Shown: positions 34,396 through 46,119, numbered from the stretch's first letter. The stretch is 64,000 nt of DNA from Uloborus plumipes (GCA_038373865.1 JAXGGA010002932.1:1-64000), one strand, 5' to 3'. Notes: generated by a model not told the origin, from the letters alone. Made by a program: numbers and translations.

Positions 34396-35375
34396 ATGTC
34401 CGCCATCCGGAGAGCCGTCTGAATTTCCGGACTTCGCACTCCGTCTATGAAGTAGTTCAGGGCCAATCTATCGCGAACGCCCGAAGGACGGTTCGAGAAG
34501 GCGAGATGGGAAAGCCTCTCAATGTCTGCTGCAAAAACTTGCAAAGTCTCTCCATCCCTCTGGTGTCGGGATTTCAGCTGGAGTTGGCTGAATTCTTTTT
34601 GGCATACTTCGCCAAAGCGAAGCTCTAAGGCCGATGATAAGGCTTCGAAGTCACAGAGCTTGTCCTCTGGGAAGGTCTGTAGTATTTCAGCTGCATCCCC
34701 TCTCAGCGAGGCTGCAAGTTGACAGGCTTTCGTGGAAGAGTCCCAGGAGTTTGCTTCTGCAACGATGAGGAACTGCTTCTTGTAAATATTCCACGAGGTC
34801 TTCCCGTCAAACGTGGCCAGTTTGATGGATGGACGAGAAGTTCCAGCTGCAGCTACACAGTCACTTGAGTTGTTGCAGGATGCTGATAACTTTGATTCAA
34901 GTTCTTTAATTTTCTTTTCCACATGGTTTTCTACTGTGGTGATTCGATTCTCAACGCTATCTGAGTTGTTGCAGGATCCTGACAACTTTGATTCAAGTTC
35001 TTTAATTTTCTTTTCCACATGGTTTTCTACTGTGGTGATTCGATCTTCTAGAGCCTCCACTTTATTTTCCATGTTGGTAAATTTAGTTTCCACCAAACTT
35101 TTCATTGACGTTAAATCGCTTTTAATTTCTTCAGCTAGATCATTTTTCAATTGTTCTTGATTAGTTGCCAGATCAATTTTTAACTGTTCTTGATTAGTAG
35201 CCAGATCATTTTTTAATTGTTCTTGATTAGTAGCCAGCTCATTCTTTAATTGTTCTTGATTAGTAGCCAGATCATTTTTTAATTGTTCTTGATTCGCGGC
35301 CATGTCATTTTTAAAAGCGTTGATCGCATCCAGGAGTTGTTTCAGTTGTTCGTCCATTGCTCGAGTGATTACCAT
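34356..35375 (-). CDS. gypsy gag, truncated by the internal deletion
   Basis: A 339-codon frame starts MVITRAMDEQLKQLLDAINA, 75 bp after the primer-binding site. Residues ~25-90 are tandem 11-residue units (NQEQLKNDLAT), a strong coiled-coil predictor. About 140-170 is an ENRITTVENHVEKKIKELES block, which appears twice. After about residue 185 comes the gag-like domain with FDGKTSWNIYKKQF, AASLRGDAAEILQ and LALNYFIDGVRSPEIQ. Gag would assemble the virus-like particle in the cytoplasm. The frame ends at a stop just past KDLKSGL, where the internal deletion joins RNase H sequence out of frame. The CCHC knuckle expected after this domain is lost. The coding portion that remains is uninterrupted, so a shortened Gag could still be made. 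Confidence 0.88.
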   Translation of the reverse strand: MVITRAMDEQLKQLLDAINAFKNDMAANQEQLKNDLATNQEQLKNELATNQEQLKNDLATNQEQLKIDLATNQEQLKNDLAEEIKSDLTSMKSLVETKFTNMENKVEALEDRITTVENHVEKKIKELESKLSGSCNNSDSVENRITTVENHVEKKIKELESKLSASCNNSSDCVAAAGTSRPSIKLATFDGKTSWNIYKKQFLIVAEANSWDSSTKACQLAASLRGDAAEILQTFPEDKLCDFEALSSALELRFGEVCQKEFSQLQLKSRHQRDGETLQVFAADIERLSHLAFSNRPSGVRDRLALNYFIDGVRSPEIQTALRMADIKDLKSGLVFLHT

Positions 35376-35450
35376 AAAATTCCGAAGTCAAAAAGTTCTA
35401 AGGAAGAAAAGTCCAAGTTCACAGATAATTCCAAGAAAGTCCTTGAAGAT

Positions 35451-35468
35451 GCCCCACGTTGGGCGCCA
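35451..35468 (-). promoter_or_regulatory. Primer-binding site of the gypsy element
   Basis: The minus strand reads TGGCGCCCAACGTGGGGC, four bases after the LTR end. TGGCGCC is the complement of a tRNA 3' end that finishes in GGCGCCA, so a tRNA would prime minus-strand synthesis here. Which tRNA is not determined. Confidence 0.85.
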
Positions 35469-35472
35469 AAAT

Positions 35473-36010
35473 TGTAACGAGTCCGTAGCACCTTCAACTT
35501 TCTTCAAATGAGCATTCCAATCTTGAGGAAGTAACTATAAATTTATTTACAAGTATGTACACTATTTACAATAAGAGCAAAAAACAATTGCTAAACATCA
35601 GCAATTAGGCAGCAAACAGTACACTGTACTCTCAACAGTAATTCAGCACCACGTATCTAACGTGAACAGTAATTAAGCAATTACAAAAGCAAAACAACCA
35701 CCCGCTCAAAGCGAATAAAAACGAGTCACCAGATCAAATCTGAAAACAACTGACTGACTAAAAACTGTGTTCAAGGCTATTTATACAAGAAAAGAAATGT
35801 CCAGAATACTCTAGCAAAATCCGGAGTGTTCGTTCATTCATAATTTCAAACAATCCATTCACAAATTCTAGTGGTAAAAAGAAAACCACGCGAAAATGTC
35901 TTCACGCTTATTAAGTGTAGGGCAAGTATAAAAACTACAAAACGTTACAAGGCCGGTATACAAGTGATAAAGGTGATATCTTCAGATACTTTTGCAACAT
36001 GACGACAGAT
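35473..36010 (-). repeat. 5' LTR of the gypsy element, truncated
   Basis: It starts TGTAACGAGTCCGTAGCACC on the plus strand and follows the other LTR to GACGACAGAT, then stops at the foldback element. The missing ~64 bp would be the first part of U3. Confidence 0.93.
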
Positions 36011-37107
36011 ATGAAATAATTTTGGAAAAAAATAGAACCGACTTCAGTTGGAAATTGCTCTAAAAAGTAAAAAATAATTTTTTTCTTTGAACACCATCGA
36101 AACTACTTTTAAACATAAGTTTTGAAGTCGGCGCAAAAGCAATGTATAGAATCATACGCAACTATAATTCAACTATATACATTTTAATGGATCCAGGTTC
36201 TTTAAAAGCATTCGCATACATTTTATTCATTACCACACATTCGTGTAATGGTACAAATATTCTGCTTTTAATTTTCAATGGTTTCTCCAAAAAATGTTGG
36301 CAAAATATGGTTAAATATCATTTGACCTATGGTTTTTGCGCCGACTTCAAAACTTATGTTTAAAAGTAGTTTCGATGGTGTTCAAAGAAAAAAAATTATT
36401 TTTTACTTTTTAGAGCAATTTCCAACTGAAGTCGGTTCTATTTTTTTCCAAAATTATTTTATTTTATTCTTTTTAGTGTAAGTGTACTTATGAAATAAGG
36501 TAATGTTTCCATTACGGAACTTCACTTAAGTTTCTTAAGTAAATGCTCCATAAAATAAACTGAAAAAAAAGGAAGAAACTATCAACGCGTCTAAAATTAT
36601 AAACGATTGACACTAAAAATCTTTGTTATTCTATGGTATTTATTTGTGTACTAGCGTAATCAAAGCCATTTAAATATCAACGGTTTGTCAACTAATTTAT
36701 ATTTCAAAGCAATTCTAGTTTCTCGTTGTTCATAAGATTTTAACACATACTACGTTCGTTATCGCTAATGAGTTTCATGTTAGATTTAGTTAAGCCTTGG
36801 TTCAAATTTTTCATCATGATTACTATTAATATTGCTGTTGCGAGGCAAAAAATTTTTGCAACAATGGATTGAAAATTTAATCATTTAATGGGGAAATAAC
36901 ATGAAATCTACTGTTTTCCGTAATAACTTTTTTTCTAGTGAACAAATATCGTCATATGAGTACATGGTACCTAAGTTACACCATTTCCTATCGATTAAAA
37001 AAAAATCGTCCAAATCGGTTCAGTAGATCAGCTGTTATGTGCGAACAAACAAAAAAAAAACATACGCTTTGAATTGATAACCTCCTCCTTTGTTGAAGTC
37101 GGTTAAA
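36011..37107. mobile_element. Foldback element with GACTTCA/TGAAGTC ends
   Basis: The arms 36013-36138 and 36334-36463 are near-perfect reverse complements around a ~195-bp spacer. Key blocks are GAACCGACTTCAGTTGG, AAGTAAAAAATAATTTTTTT and GTTTTGAAGTCGGCGC. Further right, 37092-37107 ends TTGTTGAAGTCGGTTAAAA, a third inverted copy of the terminal motif. A diverged arm lies at 14536. It cuts off the gypsy LTR. Superfamily unknown; the GTTGAAGTCGGTT end is common in arthropod repeats. Confidence 0.7.
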
Positions 37108-37343
37108 AAGCCTTTAATTAAGAAGATTTAAAGCAATTTTGCCGACAAGGAGTAAGAAAAGTTTCGTTGTTAAAAGATTTAGACGAAGAAAGTATATGGA
37201 ATCGACTGCAGAAAGTTTTTTTGTTTGATGTGAATTGCATCAATGAAGACGTTGCGCCTGAAGAAAAGCAAACGTGTTTGGTTGATGATTAGCCTGTTTA
37301 GTTGCATAAAACCATGCAGATATAATTTTAAATATATCAACAG

Positions 37344-40265
37344 CAGGGCCGTCGGCAAGGGGGGGGGATGTTGGGGGTGCTACACCCCCCCCCCCCCCGC
37401 TTTTTTGAAGAAAGGGGCAGCCGATTTTATTTTATTATTAAATGAAATTTTAGAAAAATATTTTAGGACTTTAAACGAAATTTAAAAGAGAAGCGGAATA
37501 ATTTAAACATTCTTAAGAATATCGGTAAACCTGAATTTTTAAAAATGTCCTGTATTTTCCGCGGCCCCAATTATTACTTATCAAAAATAAAAAATTGGGG
37601 CCGCGAAAAATAGTTAAGATTCCTTCACAGCAATATTCGTTGCAAAAAATACAAAATTTTCTCGTTCATGGGGTCATGTAAACGGGAAACTATAGGCTGC
37701 CCAGTTTGGAAAAAAAAATACAAAATTTTCTCGTTCATGGGGTCATGTAAACGGGGGAAAAAAAAATTGCGTCCTCTTTCTACCTTTGTACAAAATTTTA
37801 GATTTCAAAGCTCGGGGGAAGTTATCTCCCTCACCCAAGGGCGTATTTAAGGACCCCCTTCTTAAATACGACCCCCTCCTTAATCCTCCGAGGACCCCCC
37901 CCCCCGAAATCGAGAAATTTTTTTTCAAAAGTAGGTGTTCGGTTCGTGTTTGCTCAAAAAAAAAAAAAACCTTAAGAAAAAAGCACACTCTCTATTAACA
38001 TTGTTTTCAAAGGTGTATATAAGGGAGGGCCCCAGAGGGTCTTTCCCTCCTATACCCCCCATCCGAAAAAAAAATCGGATTTTTTAAAAAAAAATAAAGG
38101 TAGTTATTAGTATTCGGTTTAAGTTTGCTCTTAAATTATTTACATACTTTTAGCTTGAAATATATAAATAAATAATTATTGCTAATAATAATTCGTTAGA
38201 TGGTACCAGGCAGTGGTGCAACCCAAGTGGGCCAGGGAGCAGTTGCGCTTAACTCAAGAGAAAAAAGAACGTGTCTTGGGAAAATGAAGATATTTCAATT
38301 AGAAAATTTGAATAGAAATCTTGAAATGAAAAATATTCAACATATGTAGATTAGTAGTCAGCAAATTACTTTTCTTTCTTTCTTCTCATTCCCCCTTTTT
38401 TTCTAGTCGATCAGGAAATAAGAGTCTTTAAAATAACGCTACACTCAATAAATTTAAAATAAAGTATAATCATTCCTCCCCGGCAAGAAATTTAAAATAA
38501 AGAGTGAGTATTTCTCCCAGCAAGAAATTTAAAATAAAGTGCAATCATTTTCGGTTTTAGTTTTTTCTCTAATAATTTCCAAGCTTTCAGCTGAACAAAA
38601 AAAAAAAAAAAAAAATCGGAAAGAGGTAGAAGTCCAAGCCGGCTGAGCTAGAAGGGGCACGTAATTTTCAATCTCTTTACCAGTGGTGAAATTAAAGCAT
38701 AGAGTGCCTCTCAGTGGCGGGTTTAGGGTAGGAAGTCGAGGCCGGTATCCGCCAAGCATGAATTCAAAGAAGGCTCATGACCCCCCTTAAAGAGTCCAAA
38801 GATATTTTAAAATTTCGCTTTTACAACGTGTAATTTAATTGCAGTTTCAAGACTTCAATATCCAAACATTTTCGGAAGAGAGTTCTTTTTCCGCTTCGTC
38901 TTCAATACCTTGGTCAAACATTGCCTCAATAGAGATTTAAAATTCAAACAGTTAACGGTAGTTGATATCCCCCTTACTTTTCTATAGTCTTTATCTCTAA
39001 AATGTGTTTTTAAAAAAGAAAGAGCTCCCGAATTACAGTCTCTATGTGCAAAAATTTCCGGAAGAGTCCCAAAACCCTTTTATTATCCTAAATGTTGTCA
39101 GACAAAGCCGAAAAGCAGTTGTTCCTATCAAGATTAATGGCGTAAGCGGCGCTATTGAATTATTTTTAAGGGGCGTTTTTAAAAGTTTTTATTTTCTTTT
39201 TCTTTCACGTGTAGCTCTAGAGCCACACGTGGGCTCGTTTTTAAAGAGATCTTCGTGGAATTCTTGGATGATAAGTTTTTGCTCTTGGGGGTAATGAGCA
39301 CCTCTGCTAAAAGTAAAATTTTGAACCTTCAGTTTCAAAAAATAGAGCTTAACATGGCATTCTTGAAACTTCAATGCTGCAAAATTTCGGGGCACAGCGC
39401 CCGAATCCTGCCTCTTCTCTTGACCGTATTAAAGATAACCTAAATTAAAACGTTTTTAAAACATTAATTTCGAAACATTTCGTGAGAGAGTCTTTGCTAA
39501 CGTTACTACCAAAGATGGTCTAAAGTAAAGATGGCTTACGGTTTCACTTTTGAAAATTTTCGGAGGGAGATCCCTAACCACTTTTTGTCTCTTAATGTTT
39601 CCAAGGAGAACGCGAAATTGCGTATCTATATATCGAAAATCTTTCTGGGGAGGGTCTTTGAACTTTTACTTCCCAAAGATAACTTAAATGAGACTTCTGT
39701 TCAAAAAAAAAAAAAACTCATCTTCTTTTCTTTTACTCTGTCATGAAGTTGTGCTTCATGATAGAGTAAAAGAAAAGAAGATGATTTTTCAACTCATATC
39801 CTGAGTTGTGCTTCAGTGTTAAAATATTTCAGGAGAGATGCCCCGGGCCTTCTCAACTCCTTTAACGTCACTAAAGATAGCCTGAAATTGCGTGTTTAGA
39901 ATTTTTTAAGTTTCAGTAAGTTTCCCAGAGGAGTCTTGATCCTCCAACGTCATGAAAGGTAGCATAAATAATTTCAATTTTGAAAAAAGTTTTGGAGGGA
40001 ATCTAAAACTTTGTAATTTTCTATCTTTCCAAAAATTGCAATATTTTAATTTAATTTGAAAATTTCTACCTGTCTTACAGTAATAGCGAAAAAAAAAAGA
40101 AAGTTTTTTTTTTTGGGGGGGGGGGGCTAAGCTTGATTATATGGGCCCCCTTCGAAATAAAAACCTATTTTAGCCACTGCCCTCACCCCCCTATATGATG
40201 AGCCCAGGGCCGCCAAGTTCTCAACACTCCCCCGCCCCCAGATATTTCAGCTAGCGACGGCCCTG
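37344..40265. mobile_element. hAT element (2.9 kb), decayed
   Basis: Perfect 8-bp copies of ATCAACAG flank it (37336-37343, 40266-40273). The ends are CAGGGCCGTCGGC and AGCGACGGCCCTG. The inside holds poly-C/G tracts, a tandem duplication of about 57 bp at 37660-37755 (TTCTCGTTCATGGGGTCATG twice), and degenerate TTTCGGAGGGAG / AAAGATAGCCTAAA units between 38870 and 40010. No transposase domain is recognisable. Confidence 0.88.
39718..39783. repeat. Short perfect hairpin
   Basis: CATCTTCTTTTCTTTTACTC and its complement are separated by a short loop around GTCATGAAGTTGTGCTTCATGA, so the whole piece is one long inverted repeat inside the hAT element. Confidence 0.8.
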
Positions 40266-40285
40266 ATCAACAGCTGTGAAGAGGC

Positions 40286-40650
40286 CGACAGAGTGGTGTA
40301 GTGGTTCAGACGCTGGCCTCTCATGCCCAAAGGCGCGGGATCAAACCTGACTCCGGTCGGTGAATTTTCATGATGCAGAAAATTGACAGCGTCCATGTCG
40401 TATGATTATGCGGCATGTAAACGATCCCTCGAGTACTTGTTTGGCTTATAGTTTCTCTTGGCAAAATTAAATTCCTGGTGCAGTTTCGAATCGAATAGAG
40501 CCCAGGTACCTCCATCTAGTGGGGAAACTGAGCGTCAAACTTCTAGCGGCAATGGCATTCCGCCGATGGTGGTGCCACATAAAAGCGTGAATGTCGGTCT
40601 TGGGGAATGCACTAGGTCTGAAAATGGCAAGAAGCTAAAAACACAGCCCC
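40286..40650 (+). mobile_element. tRNA-derived SINE of a second family
   Basis: The head carries an A-box-like TGGTGTAGTGGTTCAGACGC and, about 45 bases later, a B-box-like GCGGGATCAAACCTG. The body (ACCTCCATCTAGTGGGGAAA, GGCAATGGCATTCCGCCGAT) does not match copies 1-4, so it is a different family. It begins just after the hAT target duplication. Confidence 0.7.
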
Positions 40651-40813
40651 ATTTGAAACAAACAGCCTTAAAGAGTGAAGAAAAATGTTTTTCTTTGGGA
40701 CATTTTCTTTAAAAAAAAAACGTCCAATACGCACTCTCCTTACGGGGCTGTCCCTCGAAAGTCATTAAACCGAGAACCAGTAGTAAGTGATCGCCCCTAA
40801 GTGGGGGCTAAGG

Positions 40814-41095
40814 CAGGGATTCAAGTGAAACACCATTGCAATCTCTTCGAATTGCAATCGCTACTGGAAGTGAATTACATTATCATCAACTTAACTTGGC
40901 ACTGACGTCACTACGGGTGGAGCCAATAAGAGCTCACAAGCAGTCAGCGATCTCCTCTTATTCGCCAAGTAGGCTGTGACGTTTTATCTAGCTCGTTTTT
41001 CATAGGCAAACGTCACGCTGACGTCACGATGTTTTTATCAAGAAACGTTCTAATGTAATTCATTTCCAGTAGCGATTGTAATTTGCGATCGCCTG
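40814..41095. repeat. Copy of the 3541 MITE, right end lost
   Basis: It starts GGCAGGGATTCAAGTGAAAC after TAA and follows the 3541 element closely to CAGTAGCGATTGTAATTTGC, then continues into unrelated sequence at GTAAGGCGG. The right terminal repeat is missing. Confidence 0.85.
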
Positions 41096-41440
41096 TAAGG
41101 CGGAACTGCAAGCAATAGTCCGGTAACCCAGTCCTGCCATCTAGAATAATCAGAACTTGCTTGAAATCTTTTTTCCCATCATTGAATTAAACTATAAAGC
41201 ACTGTGCAATACACCGCCTACTCGGCTATTCCATCCAAGGATGGCAGTTTCGTGCTTGCTAGCACTCGTCAGCATGGAATAGGAAGTAAACCGAGTTGGA
41301 GGCAAAAAAGAATCTCGTATAGAAGCAAAACTGGTGGCTAATGTGAAATCAGTACACCAGCGAGCGGCCGCACATGAGAACGGTACAACTCGTAAACTTT
41401 AAGGCAGAGCTCGGGTATAAAGCAATGAGTAACCGCTCCT
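41096..41440. repeat. Dispersed repeat fragment with GGAGGCAAAAAAGA motif
   Basis: GAGTTGGAGGCAAAAAAGAA is the reverse complement of the motif at 63644-63665 and 13375-13395. The neighbourhood also shares TCGGCTATTCCATCC and GGCAGAGCTCGG-type pieces with those. Boundaries are unclear. Confidence 0.5.
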
Positions 41441-41540
41441 GGGGCCAGGGCTGGTAACTTACTTAGCTAAAGGGCGCTAAGTTACTGCCTTATACACAGT
41501 TAAAACTACAGGTTGCACAAGGCGCCTACTGAGGGGTGAC

Positions 41541-41959
41541 ACTTCCCAAGTAGGATCAGCTCATCGGATTTTGCTCGGCCGATCATCGAACTCCTCGTAA
41601 ACTGATCCCGTAACGCACGATGACATCGTTCCGATCAGTATCCGATCACGGTTTTCGATGTGCTGCTTTTCATCGGAGAGCGACATCCTTCCGATCAACT
41701 TTCCCGATGAAAGTAAGCCGAGCTACATTCCATCGGAAAACGATATCCTTCCGATCAAGTTTCCCGATGAAATTCATCGGCACGGGACTGTTCTGCTCGT
41801 AAATCGCTCCAAATATCATCGTATTTCGAGCAAAACTCATCGGATTTTGCTGCTCGGATTCTGTTTGGCCGATGAGACATATTGGATCATCGGCAGATGA
41901 GAATTTCATCGGGTTTCGATGAATGACCGATGATCGGCCGATGAGATGATGCTGCTAGG
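41541..41959. mobile_element. CATCGG/CCGATG-rich TIR element
   Basis: The left end CCCAAGTAGGATCAGCTCATC and the right end GATGATGCTGCTAGGG are inverted, with a few mismatches. The interior is built from repeated CCTTCCGATCAA-TTTCCCGATGAAA units at 41684-41775 and alternating CATCGG and CCGATGA, so the whole piece can fold many ways. Target duplication not found. Confidence 0.55.
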
Positions 41960-42805
41960 GTTGACTCTCCATGGCACCTTTGAAGGTGCCGTTTATCTCC
42001 TCGGGGAACCAGGGGTTACCTATGGGTTGCCATAAGACATCCATAGTGCCACAAGGAGCCGAATGGCAATGGAGCCCAAATGGGGAAAAGGAGATACAGC
42101 AATAGTTTTGGATCGTATATTTATGCCTTGAATTCCTAAAAGTGGCATCCCTTTTGAGGAAAAATGGCGTGCAAGAATTCAAAGTTCTAATTCCACGAAA
42201 AAATAAACTTAAAACTTAAAAAGGAACTGTTTAATTAAATTGAAAACTATATACATATTTACAGAGAAAACTTAATCATTCGAAACAAGAAATGGGACAT
42301 CGATGGGTAACAATCAGTTACTTCAAAAAAGCTGCACGCTTCCATATCGAAAGTTCAGTGGTATCTAAATGTCTGTCTCTTTTGGGAGCTCGCGGTCGGA
42401 AGCATGTGGACTGTTGCCACTCTAAATCTAATAAATTTTCCACACCTTTAAAGTAATGGATGGTTCCAAATCCGCTCATAAACCGGACTGTTGCCTTTCT
42501 ATCAGGGCGGGCCCACTTAAAAAAACACCACTATGTCGGTAAAGTGGTTTTTTTTCGAAACTTACTGCACATAGAAAACATTTACTTCAGACACAAACCA
42601 AATATCACAAATATGTTGAACATAGCCTAAATATTGGTGTTATCAATTTAACTACAGTATTTAGTTTGTTACAATATTCAATCTTGGTCTGTACGTGGTC
42701 CAAAAATGGCCGTCATCCTTTCCTGACAACGTATTAGGTATTAGAAATAAAACTGCACATGGATGTCACAGTTATTTATTTATTTATTTTTTAAATACTT
42801 AAGAA
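41960..42805. other. No gene seen
   Basis: Unassigned sequence. There is a small local inverted repeat, GGCACCTTTGAAGGTGCC, at 41973-41990. No coding region is recognised. Confidence 0.5.
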
Positions 42806-43692
42806 CAGGGGTCTCCAACCTTTTTTACCCGGGGCCAAATTGAAAATTTTTGGAAGCGAGGCGGGCCAACGGTCCAAAAATAGTTCAGTTCAGATGGTTG
42901 TAACATTACGGAAACTTGTAAAATTTAGAGAGCAGTTCAGAAAACTGAAATAAAAGTCATTTTTTCCCACAAAATGTATTTTGCTCTCCAAAAGGAGTTA
43001 AAAAAAAAGCCAAACGAGACTAAAAACTAAATCCTTGGAATGTACTACAATTTTATTTAATGAATTTTATGCATTAATGATGATAAGAAACTTAACAATA
43101 AATGAGAACAGAGCAAGTGCAACGCTTAGGACAATTTTTAATGAGAAGATTGCATTTGTTTGCCGCTTAAAATTTCAGTTCATTTGAGGTCAAACTTGTA
43201 GTTCCGATCATTAAAGTTGATTTGAAATGTTCATTTGATAAAGAGGATCTGTATTTAGATTTAACATACTTCATTTTTGAAAATGTCTGCTCACACTTGT
43301 AGGTAGACCCAAAAAGAGAAAACATAACTCGAGCGTGATTTTTAATGTTCTTAAAAACGGGAGAATTAACGGGAACTTAAAAACGGGAGAATGTGAAGCA
43401 GAGAAAAGAGATTTGTTCTCGGAAAGGGCAACAAAGAGAGATGGGTATTACCGTCGAAAGAAGTAAAAAAATAATAATAATAAAAAGCTTTGCATTAAAG
43501 TTTGAATAGATTTTTATTTATTATTTGACGTATTCACTATGAGATCGTCACTGTTCTGATTAATTTAATAAAAAAATATTTTTTTTTTAAAAAAAGGGGG
43601 GGGGGATTGAAAAAACAGATTTTTCCGCGGGCCGGAAAAAAATCTGCTCGAGGGCCGGATCCGTCCCGCGGGCCGTAGGTTGGAGAGCCCTG
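42806..43692. mobile_element. hAT element with CAGGGGTCTCCAACC ends
   Basis: Perfect 8-bp copies of CTTAAGAA flank it (42798-42805, 43693-43700). The ends CAGGGGTCTCCAACC and GGTTGGAGAGCCCTG are inverted. The subterminal GGGCC pairs, with CCGGGGCCAAATT on the left and GCGGGCCG on the right, are typical of the hAT group. A 22-bp direct repeat around GGGAGAATTAACGGGAACT/GGGAGAATGTG lies at 43358-43392. Non-coding. Confidence 0.92.
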
Positions 43693-43989
43693 CTTAAGAA
43701 GATCAAAATAAGCAATATTTATTTCAATCTATAAATTCTATCCCGTATCAATTTTAAATGTAATATCTATTTAAAAACTTCAATATAACAACACTTTTTC
43801 CAAATTCACCGAATAGGATCACAGTGGTTCAGGGTTCCCCTGATTCTATGGAAAGTAAAAGTAGCTAGCAGTAGTTCGGTGTAGGTATAATGTTTGAATG
43901 ATTCTTGAAAAAAACCGAATAGGCCCGGGTTTTTGATCAAAAACCCAATCGGGCTGGGCTTTTTCAAAAAACCCGGGTTTTTTCAAACC

Positions 43990-44265
43990 CTGCTTTCTAC
44001 CTCATCGGCAGTAGCGCCACGAACTTGAATTTTTGGAAGGCTGGAAATTTTCGATTTGCCGGATAGACCTCCAATTTTTGCCGAATGATAAAATACGGGT
44101 ATGCACACATAAGTACACATAATGACAAAGGACATTCGGGCATTCCAAATTGCAATCATGTCCCCAAATTTGCCGAATCGTGAGACAAAATTGGCCGAAT
44201 AAATAAATTTTTGGAAGGTCGCAGCAACCTTCCGTGACCTCTCATTGGGGCGCCCCTGCTTATCA
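43990..44265. repeat. Diverged repeat with GCCGAAT motif
   Basis: GCCGAAT or its near variants occur at 44090, 44173 and 44192, and the right edge reads GGGGCGCCCCTGC. The region resembles 15940-16085 and, weakly, 25905-25960. It may be an old hAT copy of which only one CAGGGGCGCC end remains. Confidence 0.45.
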
Positions 44266-44690
44266 ATCATTGGTCAGATAGTGTGTTAAATGTCAATAAA
44301 GGTTCCTAATCAAGGGCGGATACAGAATTTTTTCAAGGGAAGGGCGATTGATTTTATTACTTACTTTTTACTATGTATATTAATTTACAAACATTGATCA
44401 TATAGGTTTCGGACTTCAATTTCGAAACATTTCGGGGGAAAGCCCGATCTTCCTTCCTTCATTAAAACTCTTCTAAAATTAAGATGTTAGAACTTCAATA
44501 TTAAAAATTCGCCGTTGGAAGGGACTTCAAGGGAGGGGTGATCGCCCCATCGCCCATTCCTTGTATTCGCCCTTTGGTCCTAATGCATCCCCATTAAAAT
44601 TTCTGCACGTGCCGAATTTCCCTAATCGGGAACTTTATTGCAGAAAGAGTGTGTGTGATGTGTGCAAACAAATACGCTAAGGTTCTTTAA

Positions 44691-45172
44691 CCCTTAACTT
44701 CCCACTGTTGCATTTCTGCAACATATGATTTATTTTAATTTAAAAGACTCATTTTTTTAAAAAAATTACATACAAATCAGTTATCTGATAAAAATACATG
44801 CTAATTTTGTCACTAGTTGACGGCACATTTTTATCAGTAATCACAATAATTATAAAAATATCTGATGCTTCAGAACTGTGTCTTTACTATAAAAAGAATA
44901 CGTTATATTTTCTGCTTCCTCTTGTTTATTGAAGATATAAATTATCAGGTAAGAAATTTGAACGTTTTACGTTCATTTAAAATTAATTTTAATTCTCTAT
45001 TGGAAAACGTTTTTAAGAAATTTGATGTTACTTCTACCTTGCCGCAAACAAAAAAATGACTGAAATTCAATTTAAAACTGTTTTTTTTTCAATATTTTTC
45101 ATCTTTATTATTACTTGAGAACTAACTGATATAATGTTTTCACAGAAATTTAAAGAATTGCGAAGTTAAGGG
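44691..45172. mobile_element. piggyBac-like MITE with CCCTTAACTTC ends
   Basis: TTAA flanks both sides (44687-44690, 45173-45176). The ends CCCTTAACTTC and GAAGTTAAGGG are a perfect 11-bp inverted repeat with one inner shift. A palindromic GTTGCATTTCTGCAAC follows the left end. AT-rich, 482 bp, non-coding. Confidence 0.85.
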
Positions 45173-45700
45173 TTAACGTGTGATCTGTCCCGTCCTTAGA
45201 ATGCCTGAATGGCAAAACTCTAAGGTTTGCAATCTCTGTCGGCATTTTTCCACGATTGCTGACATGCATAAATTGCACTCTAAGACATCAGGATTCAGAA
45301 CAACATCGCCTTTCGTGTTTTTCCAAGCAACTTTACTGTTATCTGAGGATGACCCATTAGCATATCCCATGAACACCTACGTGATGGGAATTAGAAGAAC
45401 AAGGAGATGTCTACGGATACTGAAAGAGAAAGTTATTTTGAGCACGCATGGAACAGCAAAACTAATACAAGAGCGAATAAAATACATATTCATTTAGAAA
45501 TACGAAGGAAGAAACATATGTTGAGTGAAATATGTTAATTCACTTTCCTCAAGTTATTTTAAAAGACTCATCGACTATTTTTTGCATTTTCAATTTTTTG
45601 ATTTTAAGCTTTTCGCTTTTTCTTTTGGCGATTTTCCCATGGCAGCTAAATGTCGGGAAATGGTCTGTGGTTTTTTTCCCTAGTTGTCGTACCTCTGACA

Positions 45701-45916
45701 CACTGCAAAACATAAACTGTTGTTTTTACAGTATAATATTGGCAGCCGAGGTTCCAATTTAAACTGTCAAATGCACGGTAATAAGCTCTAAAACTAGCAA
45801 TCTTACAGTTTCTTACTGTAAAATTAGAAATTTTACATTTTATTGCCTTGAAATTTTAACAATATTATACTGTAAAAATAGCAGTATAATACTGGAACAT
45901 TGCTTTTTTTACAGTG
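45701..45916 (+). mobile_element. CACTR MITE, copy 4
   Basis: CACTGCAAAACATAAACTG at the left and TTTTTTTACAGTG at the right. It contains GGCAGCCGAGGTTCCAATTT and the TTTACAGT/ACTGTAAA pairs. At 216 bp it is the smallest copy that has both ends. The flanks show no clear duplication. Confidence 0.75.
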
Positions 45917-46119
45917 CGTTGGATGGGTCTCGACTTTTTGCCGTAAAAGGTCCACATCACACCATGTAGGACTGCCGGCTCTAGGTTAATGTTCATTCCC
46001 CAAATCCTCGCTAAGGAACTGGGCAAGACCTCTACGGACTGTCCTTTGCCTTTTCATGCCCTCCCCCCACCCCCATGCTTTGCGGCTATCGGCCACTGCT
46101 GCAGCCACCAAATGACCAA

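Larger units (their letters stand above)
31821..36010 (-). mobile_element. Ty3/gypsy LTR retrotransposon, internally deleted
   Basis: LTRs flank minus-strand gag, RNase H and integrase. The order gag-RNaseH-integrase and the GPY/F-type integrase tail place it in Ty3/gypsy. Between gag and RNase H, protease and nearly all of reverse transcriptase are missing. The two LTRs show only about ten differences by eye over about 540 bp, so insertion was recent. The upstream LTR lost its first ~64 bp where the 36011 element abuts. The copy could move only with enzymes supplied by a complete relative. Confidence 0.93.

Noticed and set aside
34813..35160. Plus-strand frame opposite gag
   Set aside because: It is antisense to the gag coiled-coil repeat, and its regularity comes from the repeat.
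41620..41909. Frames with FRSTFPMKVSR repeats
   Set aside because: They are produced by CATCGG/CCGATG tandem units of a TIR element.
45180..45497. A 105-codon open frame with CNLCRHF
   Set aside because: A lone C-x2-C is not enough for a zinc finger, and an overlapping minus frame is equally open. It lies just beside a piggyBac-like MITE.
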